Source: Sediminibacterium sp. Gen4 | GTDB taxonomy: Bacteria > Bacteroidota > Bacteroidia > Chitinophagales > Chitinophagaceae | Assembly: GCA_013391385.1 (NCBI GenBank) | Contig: JACBFI010000005.1 | Coordinates: 62,001-126,000 of the forward strand | Length of the DNA stretch: 64,000 nt | Direction: 5' to 3' | Shown: positions 54,438 to 61,866 of the stretch, piece by piece | How the letters are laid out: every line of letters begins with the position of its first letter | Position numbering within the stretch: the first letter of the stretch is position 1 | Notes under the pieces: model-generated | Database searches by the model: none | What the model was told of the DNA's origin: nothing | The model's input: only the letters and a program-made list of their open reading frames with translations | Position numbers and translations under genes: made by a program

Positions 54438-56033
54438 ATGCAAACAGACTTTCTCGTTATTGGTTCAGGTATTGCAGGGCTTACGTATGCGCTGAAAACA
54501 GCACGTCATTTTCCAGATAAAAAAATAACAGTCATCACCAAAACACAGGCCGATGAAACCAATACCAAATATGCACAAGGAGGTATTGCTGGTGTATGGG
54601 ATGAGAATAGAGACAGTTATGAAAAACATATTGAAGACACATTAATAGCGGGCGATGGTTTATGTAATGAGTCGATTGTAGAGATTGTGGTGAAAGAAGG
54701 TCCGGAAAGAATTCGGGAGATCATTTCTTATGGTGCTGAGTTTGATAAAAATGAGAAAGGAGAGTATAGCCTAGGTAAAGAAGGCGGACATAGTGAAAAC
54801 AGAATTTTACATCATAAAGATGTAACCGGACAAGAAATGGAGCGTGCTTTATTGGATGAGATGGCGCAGGTGTCGAATATTGAATTGATCAATCACTGTT
54901 TTGTGGTAGATATTCTGACACAACACCACTTGGGTTTTCTGGTAACAAAGTCTACTGCAGATATTACTTGTTATGGGGTGTATGTACTCAACCTGCACAC
55001 CAATAAAATCGAGAAAATTCTTTCCAAAATCACCTTACTGGCAACAGGTGGTTGCGGACAAGCATACAGAACCACTACCAACCCCAAGATTGCTACGGGT
55101 GATGGTATTGCGATGGTATACAGGGCCAAAGGAAGAATTGAGAACATGGAGTTCATCCAGTTTCATCCCACTGCTTTGTATGAACCCGGTACTTCACCTT
55201 CTTTTTTAATTACAGAAGCAGTACGCGGTGACGGGGGTATTTTACGTAACAAATATGGGGAAGCTTTTATGGAGCGATATGATGCTCGCAAAGACCTCGC
55301 ACCTCGTGATATTGTAGCTAGAGCCATCGACAATGAAATGAAACGTACCGGTACGGAATATGTGTATTTAGATTGCAGACATATGGATCGGGAAAAATTC
55401 ATTCATCATTTTCCCAATATCTATGAGAAATGTATGAGTATGGGTATCGATGTTCTACAACACATGATACCGGTAGCTCCTGCAGCTCATTATAGCTGTG
55501 GTGGTATTAAAACGGATGAGCATGGAAGAACTTCCATTCGTAACTTATATGCCTGTGGAGAGTGCGCCAGTACAGGGTTACACGGTGCCAATCGATTAGC
55601 GAGTAATAGTTTATTGGAAGCTATGGTATTTGGACATCGTTGTTATTTGGATAGTATTGAAGCCATTCACAACACCAACATTCAACACAGTATTCCCGAT
55701 TGGAAAACCACTGGAACCACTGAGCCTCGTGAAATGATCCTCATCACCCAAAGTTTGAAAGAATTGCAACAGATCATGAGCGATTATGTGGGTATCGTAA
55801 GAACTGATGTTCGTTTGGAACGCGCTATGAAACGTCTGGATCTGTTGTATGCAGAAACCGAAGAATTGTATCGCTCTACCAAAGTATCACCACAGCTTTG
55901 TGAGTTGAGAAACCTCATTACGGTAGGATACCTCATCGTAAAAGGTGCACAGTTTAGAAAAGAAAGTAGAGGCTTGCATTATAATACAGATCATCAAGAG
56001 AAGAGCGAATTGTTGCAGAATATCATACTTTAA
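54438..56033 (+). CDS. nadB: L-aspartate oxidase
   Basis: FAD enzyme that oxidises aspartate to iminoaspartate, the first step of de novo NAD synthesis. The 531 residues have the FAD motif DFLVIGSGIAGLTYALKTA, KYAQGGIAGVW, LLATGGCGQAYRTTTNPKIATGDGIAM, IQFHPTALY (active site) and AACGECASTGLHGANRLASNSLLE-type C-terminal FAD contacts. This set and the short helical C-terminus separate it from succinate dehydrogenase. nadA and nadC are not in the window. Confidence 0.95.
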   Translation: MQTDFLVIGSGIAGLTYALKTARHFPDKKITVITKTQADETNTKYAQGGIAGVWDENRDSYEKHIEDTLIAGDGLCNESIVEIVVKEGPERIREIISYGAEFDKNEKGEYSLGKEGGHSENRILHHKDVTGQEMERALLDEMAQVSNIELINHCFVVDILTQHHLGFLVTKSTADITCYGVYVLNLHTNKIEKILSKITLLATGGCGQAYRTTTNPKIATGDGIAMVYRAKGRIENMEFIQFHPTALYEPGTSPSFLITEAVRGDGGILRNKYGEAFMERYDARKDLAPRDIVARAIDNEMKRTGTEYVYLDCRHMDREKFIHHFPNIYEKCMSMGIDVLQHMIPVAPAAHYSCGGIKTDEHGRTSIRNLYACGECASTGLHGANRLASNSLLEAMVFGHRCYLDSIEAIHNTNIQHSIPDWKTTGTTEPREMILITQSLKELQQIMSDYVGIVRTDVRLERAMKRLDLLYAETEELYRSTKVSPQLCELRNLITVGYLIVKGAQFRKESRGLHYNTDHQEKSELLQNIIL

Positions 56034-56117
56034 TCTTTGATTTTTTGATCTGTGATTTCTTGATTTGAAGAAGTCAAAAGTCAAAAATCAAAAAATCAAA
56101 GATCAAAAAATCAAAGA
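56034..56117. repeat. Word-repeat hairpin between nadB and the acyltransferase
   Basis: The 18 bases at 56034-56051 (TCTTTGATTTTTTGATCT) are perfectly inverted at 56100-56117. The interior is made of TCAAAAGTC/TCAAAAATC words, with direct copies of ATCAAAGATC. The 3' arm ends 2 bases before the next ATG, so a folded hairpin would mask that start. Confidence 0.8.
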
Positions 56118-56119
56118 TC

Positions 56120-57001
56120 ATGTACACCCTTGTATCAGGTTTATTTTACTTATTGTCCCGACTGCCTTGGTGGTTGTTGTACTTGATAGGTGATGGCATT
56201 TATGTGTTGCTTTATTATGTATTCGGATATCGGAAGAAAGTAGTGGCGGCGAATTTGCTGATTGCATTTCCGGAGAAAACTGCAGCTGAGCGAAAACAGA
56301 TCGAGAAAAAATTCTATCACAATTTTGTTGATACATTTATTGAAACCATCAAACTGTTTTCGGTTTCAGAGAAGGAGTTGAGGAAACGATTTATCTGTAA
56401 TATTGAAGTGCTCAATGATTTGTATGCAGGTGATCAGAATGTACAAATAGTCAGTGGACATTATTTCAATTGGGAATATGCGAATTTGGGTGTTGCTATG
56501 GACAGTAAATTTCCATTTGTAGCAGTGTATATGCCTTTGAGCAATAAAGTATTTGATCAATTGATTTACAAATTCAGAACCCGTTTTGGTACATTACTCG
56601 TACCTGCAAGTGAGTTCAAGCAAAATTTTCATCAATACGCCAGAAATCGATACGCATTAGCATTGGTGGCAGATCAAAATCCCGGTAATCCGGGGAAAGC
56701 TTATTGGACTAACTTTTTCTCTAAACCGGCACCTTTTGCTCGAGGGCCGGAGAAAGGAGCAAAGATGAACAATACAGCGGTTGTCTATGCGCATTTTTAT
56801 AAAGTGAAACGTGGTTATTATCAATTGGAGTTTGAATTGATCACCACAAAGCCACATGATTTTGCGGACGGCGAACTAACCAAGCTATTGGTAAAAAAAG
56901 TAGAAGACTCTGTCCGAAAAATTCCCGACAACTATTTATGGAGCCACAGAAGATGGAAATATAGTGATCAGGCGGAGAAGTATAAGCACTTGATGGTTTG
57001 A
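56120..57001 (+). CDS. Lysophospholipid / lipid A acyltransferase, LpxL-like
   Basis: A 293-residue membrane-associated acyltransferase of the HtrB/LpxL family, adding acyl chains to lipid A or related lipids. It has an N-terminal hydrophobic anchor, the catalytic HX4E motif in SGHYFNWEYANLG (about residue 114), VADQNPGNPGKAYWTNFFSKPAPFARGPEKGAK (acyl and phosphate binding) and the family ending NYLWSHRRWK. The start codon abuts a long hairpin. Bacteroidota members act on lipid A or on ornithine/amino lipids; which one applies here is not visible. Confidence 0.88.
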   Translation: MYTLVSGLFYLLSRLPWWLLYLIGDGIYVLLYYVFGYRKKVVAANLLIAFPEKTAAERKQIEKKFYHNFVDTFIETIKLFSVSEKELRKRFICNIEVLNDLYAGDQNVQIVSGHYFNWEYANLGVAMDSKFPFVAVYMPLSNKVFDQLIYKFRTRFGTLLVPASEFKQNFHQYARNRYALALVADQNPGNPGKAYWTNFFSKPAPFARGPEKGAKMNNTAVVYAHFYKVKRGYYQLEFELITTKPHDFADGELTKLLVKKVEDSVRKIPDNYLWSHRRWKYSDQAEKYKHLMV

Positions 57002-57127
57002 TGTAGGATGTCGGATGTAGGATGTCTGATGTAGGATGTCTGATGTAGGATGTCGGATGTAGGATGTCGGATGTAGGATGTCGGATGTCTGATTTGAAAG
57101 ATCACAACAAATCAGACATCCGACATC
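57000..57127. repeat. Heptamer tandem repeat plus inverted copy
   Basis: Thirteen contiguous heptamers GATGTAG / GATGTCG / GATGTCT fill 57000-57090, mostly as an alternating 14-base unit. The last two and the following bases (57077-57096) are perfectly inverted at 57108-57127 around an 11-base loop. The array overlaps the acyltransferase stop codon and ends 5 bases before the convergent MBL gene's stop, so it probably serves as a two-way terminator. Confidence 0.9.
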
Positions 57128-57132
57128 AGAAA

Positions 57133-58548
57133 TTAATTCAACACTGCTGTTGTTTTTTCGATACTGAATTTATCTTTTAACTCTTTGATCTGCCCCCACC
57201 CACCCAGTACATTTCTGAGGTTGTGAATGCCTTGTTTCTTCATAAGCGATGCAGCAATTACACTTCTGTAACCGCCGGCACAATGCACATAGATATTGTG
57301 GTTGTCTTCCAGATGCGCCATACTTCCCGGGTCTGTAAGTTCATCCAAAGGGATATTCAATGCTTCTTTGATATGTCCGTCAGCATATTCAGGTACTTTT
57401 CGAACATCTACGATGACAAGTTGTGGATCAAAAGGCATATCCATCGCCAGTTCATCGGCTTCTACATCAATGATCATATCAGTTGGCTCACCGTTGTTTT
57501 TCCATTGCTCAAATCCACCTGCCAGGTGACCGGCAAATTTTTCAAATCCTACTCTGGCCAAACGCACAATACTTTCTCTTTCTTTACCCGGCTCTGCTAC
57601 CAATAGAATTTCTTTATCAAATGGCAACAAACTACCCGCCCATTCTGCAAAGCGACCTTCCAGTCCGATAAACACAGAGCCTGGAATGAATCCTTGCGTG
57701 AAAACAGTGGCTTTACGCGTATCTAATACAAGAATATTGTCGTCTTTGAGTTTTAGTTTGAAAGCAGGAATATCCAATGCCTGCATCCCTTTTTCTAAAA
57801 CAGCATCTAGACTTTCATACCCTTCCTTATTGATTTTGGCATTGATTGGAAAATATTGTGGTGGAGCAGCGAGCCCATCAGTCACAGCTTTGATAAAGTC
57901 TTCCTTGCTTTGCTGTTGCAATGCATAATTCGTTGCTTTTTGCTCACCTATGGTACTGAAGGTTTCCGGGCCTAAATTTTTTCCGCAGCTACTACCCGCA
58001 CCGTGAGCAGGATAAACAATCACATCATCAGCCAATGGCATGATCTTGCCTTGTAAGCTTTCATACATCATTCCTGCCAAGTCTTCCATCGTAATTTCTT
58101 TTCCTTTTTGTGCGAGATCGGGTCTGCCCACATCTCCTACAAACAAAGTATCACCGGTGAAAATAGCATGGTCTTTTCCGTTCTCATCTTTCAACAAATA
58201 ACAACTGCTTTCCAGTGTATGTCCGGGTGTGTGTAATACTTGCATACGCAATGCACCAATAGCGAAAGTTTCGCCATCTTTTGCAACATGAACAGGAAAG
58301 TTGGTGGTGGTACCTGGGCCATATACAATGGTAGCACCTGTTGCGGCAGCGAGGTCAAGATGGCCACTTACAAAATCAGCATGAAAATGTGTTTCGAAAA
58401 TATAGCGAATGGTACTTTTTCTTTCTCTGGCTAGATTCAGGTATTCATCAATATCCCTCAAAGGGTCTATCACGGCTGCAATACCATCACTTTCAATATA
58501 ATAAGCTGCTTCACTTAAACAGCCAGTATATAATTGTTGTACAAACAT
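57133..58548 (-). CDS. MBL-fold hydrolase with two rhodanese domains (persulfide dioxygenase-like)
   Basis: Start at ATG 58548 (MFVQQLYTGCLSEAAYYI), 472 residues; the frame runs 10 codons further but only into leader sequence. The N-terminal metallo-beta-lactamase fold has THFHADFVSGH (the metal site of the ETHE1/persulfide-dioxygenase group), HTPGHTLESSC and TGDTLFVGDVGRPDL. The first rhodanese (about 255-350) lacks a catalytic Cys; the second (about 375-465) has HCAGGYRSV. The family oxidises glutathione- or low-molecular-weight persulfide to sulfite. It follows an ArsR gene by 86 bases in the same direction. Confidence 0.92.
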   Translation of the reverse strand: MFVQQLYTGCLSEAAYYIESDGIAAVIDPLRDIDEYLNLARERKSTIRYIFETHFHADFVSGHLDLAAATGATIVYGPGTTTNFPVHVAKDGETFAIGALRMQVLHTPGHTLESSCYLLKDENGKDHAIFTGDTLFVGDVGRPDLAQKGKEITMEDLAGMMYESLQGKIMPLADDVIVYPAHGAGSSCGKNLGPETFSTIGEQKATNYALQQQSKEDFIKAVTDGLAAPPQYFPINAKINKEGYESLDAVLEKGMQALDIPAFKLKLKDDNILVLDTRKATVFTQGFIPGSVFIGLEGRFAEWAGSLLPFDKEILLVAEPGKERESIVRLARVGFEKFAGHLAGGFEQWKNNGEPTDMIIDVEADELAMDMPFDPQLVIVDVRKVPEYADGHIKEALNIPLDELTDPGSMAHLEDNHNIYVHCAGGYRSVIAASLMKKQGIHNLRNVLGGWGQIKELKDKFSIEKTTAVLN

Positions 58549-58634
58549 ATTCCTGAGTTTAAGGCAAAGATAGTCCAATGATCAAGCCAGCAAAGCAGAT
58601 CACAACTAAAAAGGGCATTCTGTCAGTTAAAATA

Positions 58635-58970
58635 TCAGCCGACGAGTGATTCTACAAACCCTACCACTTCATTCAAGCGTGCATAGTTAACGGAGTAGAA
58701 GATGAATTTACCATCACGTGTAGTACTTACAATACCTGCTCTGCGGAGTATAGCAAGGTGTTGAGAGGCTACAGACTGCTCCAGGCGAAGTTTTACATAA
58801 ATTTCTGTAACCGTCATTTTTTGATGATCGTCAAGTAATTTGATGATTTGCTGTCGGAGTTTGTGATTGATTGACCTGAGTATCAGAGCAGCTTTCTTGG
58901 TATGAAGAAAATCTACCTTGATGGGGGATTTGCCATTGTTTAGTACAACGGATTGTAATGATTGACTCAT
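58635..58970 (-). CDS. ArsR-family winged-helix repressor
   Basis: A 111-residue ArsR/SmtB-type regulator. The winged-helix core is clear: LRSINHKLRQQIIKLLDDHQ, VTEIYVKLRLEQSVASQHLAILRRAGIVSTTRDGKFIFYSV. The protein contains no cysteine, so it cannot use the dithiol switch of BigR/SqrR or a Cys metal site, although it lies directly upstream of an MBL-rhodanese gene of the kind those repressors control. It probably represses that gene and itself; the signal is unknown. Confidence 0.87.
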   Translation of the reverse strand: MSQSLQSVVLNNGKSPIKVDFLHTKKAALILRSINHKLRQQIIKLLDDHQKMTVTEIYVKLRLEQSVASQHLAILRRAGIVSTTRDGKFIFYSVNYARLNEVVGFVESLVG

Positions 58971-59075
58971 GACAATTAAGTTGATTGGGGGTTAACAAAC
59001 TAAAATTGTGTAGATAAAGATACGAAAATCTTTATTGATTTATTGTATAAAATTTATATACAACCTAGTGACGTA

Positions 59076-59762
59076 CTAGGTTTTTACTTTTCCTGAAGCA
59101 TCAAAAAAAGCTTTTAAATAAAGCGGCTCGCTGTAGGCTAAATCTGCAAAGGCTTGATCAGCAAAGGGTTTTAACACCCGCTGTGCCAAATGTCCGGCAT
59201 GCTGATGACCGTTTTTGAATCGCATTTTGGGGTGGCTTAAAATTCCCTTTAATTTTTCAGCACCGCTTCCAAAGAACAAAATAGACCGCTTTTCGAGGAG
59301 TTCGGAAAAGGGGTGCTGGTCTAGTATCATGGGTTGTGGCTCTAGGATTACTTGAAGCGACTGATCATAAACAGCGGTAAATACTTCCATTCTTCTGGCA
59401 TCGATCATCGGACAAATCAGGCATTCTTCTGCCAGTTTTTCTCCTTCTTGGGCAGCAGTAGCCATCACTTCCAGGGTATTGATGATGATCAAAGGTTTGT
59501 TTAGGGTATAACAAATACCTTTTGCACTCGCCAAACCCACCCTTAAGCCTGTATAACTACCCGGTCCGCCGGTTACAGCCACAGCATCTATCTGTGTGAG
59601 TTGTAACCCGGTTTTTGTAAGTAGGCTTTGAATAGCAGGTTGTAAAAAAGAAGCATGATTTTTTTGATCAGTACTGATCTGCATCTCCAATACACGATCG
59701 TCTTCACTCAAACAAACACTGGCCTGTTCTGTGGCTGTATCAATGTTGAGAAAATAACTCAT
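59076..59762 (-). CDS. tsaB: tRNA threonylcarbamoyladenosine biosynthesis protein TsaB
   Basis: Partner of TsaD and TsaE in forming t6A37 on ANN-reading tRNAs. The 228 residues start MSYFLNIDTATEQASVCL (ASKHA fold) and contain AVTGGPGSYTGLRVGLASAKG, the TsaB signature, followed by the dimer region. The last residues are Lys-rich. Its start overlaps the stop of the preceding 3-hydroxyacyl-CoA dehydrogenase-like gene by 4 bases (ATGA on the minus strand). Confidence 0.93.
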   Translation of the reverse strand: MSYFLNIDTATEQASVCLSEDDRVLEMQISTDQKNHASFLQPAIQSLLTKTGLQLTQIDAVAVTGGPGSYTGLRVGLASAKGICYTLNKPLIIINTLEVMATAAQEGEKLAEECLICPMIDARRMEVFTAVYDQSLQVILEPQPMILDQHPFSELLEKRSILFFGSGAEKLKGILSHPKMRFKNGHQHAGHLAQRVLKPFADQAFADLAYSEPLYLKAFFDASGKVKT

Positions 59763-60382
59763 GGTGTATTTGTTTTGGATAATGCTTCTGCTGTTAAAGC
59801 GGGTGCCGGTGTGTACCGATCATCTTCTTTTGCCAGTACTTGTAATAAATGATAAATGGGCTGTACTCCAATGATATCGCACCATTCAAATGGTCCATGC
59901 GGATAGTTCGTGCCTAATTTCATCGCGGTATCAATATCCTGTTTGGTACTTACTTCATCACCCCATGCAAAATAGGCTTCATTGATGATCATGGCAATGA
60001 CTCTTGCGGCAATCATACCGGGCACATCGGGAACTATTTGGTAATTCCATCCAAGTGTTGCCAATATTTGCTCAAATGGCATTTTATTTTTTGGAGGAAC
60101 TACTTCTAGAACCGCACGTTCCAAAAAATCATTCCATGCATTGATACGGATATAATTGTCAGCCAATGCATCCGTAGTGGTCAATACTGCATTTACAAAT
60201 ACCGGTGCTGTCGTAATCTCAGGAAAGGCAGCACCTTCGGTTTCAAAACACAGGTCGAACCATGCATCCGCTTGATCGGGTAATGTATCGATCCCTTTAC
60301 GGTAAATAGTCACCGTATCCGGAATGGTTCGGGAGAGAAAAATAGCAGTCTGTTGCGGACTGGCATTCAACACTATTCGCAT
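59759..60382 (-). CDS. 3-hydroxyacyl-CoA dehydrogenase C-terminal-like protein
   Basis: A 207-residue protein matching the C-terminal half of 3-hydroxyacyl-CoA dehydrogenase: NDFLERAVLEVV, DVPGMIAARVIAMIINEAYFAWGDEVSTKQDIDTAMKLGTNYPHGPFEWCDIIG. The N-terminal Rossmann domain is much reduced: about 85 residues with no GxGxxG motif, so NAD binding is doubtful. Whether it is a true enzyme or a degenerate regulatory relative is not clear. It is upstream of tsaB and divergent from ridA. Confidence 0.82.
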   Translation of the reverse strand: MRIVLNASPQQTAIFLSRTIPDTVTIYRKGIDTLPDQADAWFDLCFETEGAAFPEITTAPVFVNAVLTTTDALADNYIRINAWNDFLERAVLEVVPPKNKMPFEQILATLGWNYQIVPDVPGMIAARVIAMIINEAYFAWGDEVSTKQDIDTAMKLGTNYPHGPFEWCDIIGVQPIYHLLQVLAKEDDRYTPAPALTAEALSKTNTP

Positions 60383-60386
60383 CCTG

Positions 60387-60394
60387 CAAATTTA
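60387..60394 (-). promoter_or_regulatory. Candidate -7 element for the minus-strand operon
   Basis: On the minus strand TAAATTTG (complement of 60387-60394) fits TAnnTTTG exactly. It ends 5 bases before the start codon at 60382, so the mRNA would be nearly leaderless, or translation starts further in. A TTG lies 25 bases upstream, slightly outside the usual spacing. Confidence 0.45.
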
Positions 60395-60447
60395 GGTTGG
60401 CAGGTTGATAGAAATGCAGCAATTTGCCAATCACTAAAGAAGTTATT

Positions 60448-60834
60448 ATGTCCAAACAAATCATTAAAACCGATAAGGCGCCATCGCCTATCGGCCCTTA
60501 CAGTCAGGCAGTAAAAGCCAATGGTATGGTGTTTTTGAGTGGTCAGGTTGCCTTTGATCCGGCATCCGGTGAGTTGCGAATCGGTGATCTGCAAACAGAA
60601 ACCCATCAGGTGATGAAAAACCTGGCAGCAGTGATGGAAGAAGCACATATCACTTTTGAGCATGTAGTAAAGACCAGCATTTTCCTGAGTGATATGGCAC
60701 ATTTTGCACAGGTGAATGAAGTGTATGGCTCTTATTTTAAAGGTGATTATCCCGCACGCGAAACAGTAGCAGTAAAACAATTGCCACGTGGAGTGAATGT
60801 GGAGATCAGTATGATTGCCGTAGTGGATCTATAA
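60448..60834 (+). CDS. ridA: RidA-family reactive-intermediate deaminase
   Basis: A 128-residue RidA/YjgF protein that hydrolyses reactive 2-aminoacrylate and related enamines from PLP enzymes, such as the threonine dehydratase in this window. I start at ATG 60448 (MSKQIIKTDKAPSPIGPYSQAVK); the frame extends 8 codons upstream to a TTG. Motifs: GPYSQAVKANG, LSGQVAFDPASGEL, NLAAVMEEAHITFEHVVKTSIFL and the conserved Arg in YPARETVAVKQLPRGVNVEI. Its last 6 bases overlap the end of the convergent aldose epimerase gene. Confidence 0.94.
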   Translation: MSKQIIKTDKAPSPIGPYSQAVKANGMVFLSGQVAFDPASGELRIGDLQTETHQVMKNLAAVMEEAHITFEHVVKTSIFLSDMAHFAQVNEVYGSYFKGDYPARETVAVKQLPRGVNVEISMIAVVDL

Positions 60835-61770
60835 TACGTTTACCCGATAACAAGTTGCAAAAGAAACAGGCTTATTGGGTAACAGATGCAATAACCCCAT
60901 TTCATTATTAAAAGCATTTGGAGCAGCACTGAGATTTTCAATGGCTATACTTTTCCGATGCTGGGGTGTATATACTTGCAGGTAAGGATAGTTGATCAAT
61001 GGTTTGATCAATATGCTTACCTGCTTATTTTTTAGCTCACAATACCCTTCTTCTGTTGTGGGTAGCAGGAATGAGTTATCCAGAAAAATATCCTGTAAAG
61101 AATGACCTGCTATAAAACGATCATCTGTTTCTTCTTCACCTGTGGGGATCAATTCAGGATCAAACACCAATTTTCGGCTGGTATTGAATTTTAATTCACA
61201 TTCATCCACAGATTCACTGATAGTAAAATAAGGATGCCATCCATCGCTAAAAGGAATGGCTTTCTCACTATGGTTAACAGCAGTGGTAGTAACTGTTAAA
61301 CTATTGGCAGATGTAAGCTCCCACTTCACATAAAGAGTATACTTAAAGGGATAGCCTGAGAAATGTCCATTGTATTGATGTTCTAGTTCAACACTGGCTG
61401 CCTTTTCATCGGCAACCAAATCCTTGATTGTATATACCGCATCATAAAGGATGCCATGCAAGGCATGATTACCCAAATAAAAACTATCCATGGTATATGA
61501 CTGGTCATTAAAATCATAATGACCATTTTCAAGTCTGCATGCGAAGGGACTCATTTTCGCACTCTTAAATCCATCTGTAATATGAGTCATGGCGTGCTCG
61601 GGATCGGTAAATCCATCAATCACATTCAAAGATCCTTGGGCGGTTTGTACTAGGAAAGCATTCAATAAGCCCCCGAATGCAAAAATTTCAGCAACGGTAC
61701 CTGTCGTCGTATCTGATAAACGGATGATCAGACGACTTCCTTCCCCTGTTGTTTGAATGGAAAATGGCAT
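60829..61770 (-). CDS. Aldose 1-epimerase family protein
   Basis: A 313-residue beta-sandwich protein of the galactose mutarotase-like family. Landmarks: GNHALHGILYDAVY (first catalytic His), SDGWHPYFTIS (second His) and SIAIENLSAAPNAFNNEMGLLHL (Glu). Length is typical. The substrate could be a hexose or hexose-6-phosphate; local genes do not help. It overlaps ridA by 6 bases at the 3' end and shares a 96-base divergent promoter region with icmF. Confidence 0.9.
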   Translation of the reverse strand: MPFSIQTTGEGSRLIIRLSDTTTGTVAEIFAFGGLLNAFLVQTAQGSLNVIDGFTDPEHAMTHITDGFKSAKMSPFACRLENGHYDFNDQSYTMDSFYLGNHALHGILYDAVYTIKDLVADEKAASVELEHQYNGHFSGYPFKYTLYVKWELTSANSLTVTTTAVNHSEKAIPFSDGWHPYFTISESVDECELKFNTSRKLVFDPELIPTGEEETDDRFIAGHSLQDIFLDNSFLLPTTEEGYCELKNKQVSILIKPLINYPYLQVYTPQHRKSIAIENLSAAPNAFNNEMGLLHLLPNKPVSFATCYRVNVL

Positions 61771-61810
61771 AAGGTAATTTATGTAAACATACCCCTCAAA
61801 AAACTAACGA

Positions 61811-61844
61811 TTGTTAACCATTCGGCATAAAACTGCTAAATTTG
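61811..61844 (+). promoter_or_regulatory. Promoter of icmF, Bacteroidota type
   Basis: TTG at 61811-61813 (-33) and TAAATTTG at 61837-61844 (-7, exact TAnnTTTG), separated by 23 bases, within the 17-23 bases described for Flavobacteriia. Transcription would start near 61850, giving a leader of under 20 bases before the ATG at 61867. Confidence 0.65.
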
Positions 61845-61866
61845 CACCTCAGTGAAAAGTAAGGAT

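Noticed and set aside
57000..57127. Possible CRISPR array
   Set aside because: Units are only 7 bases and contiguous, with no spacers and no cas genes nearby; it is a simple tandem repeat with an inverted tail.
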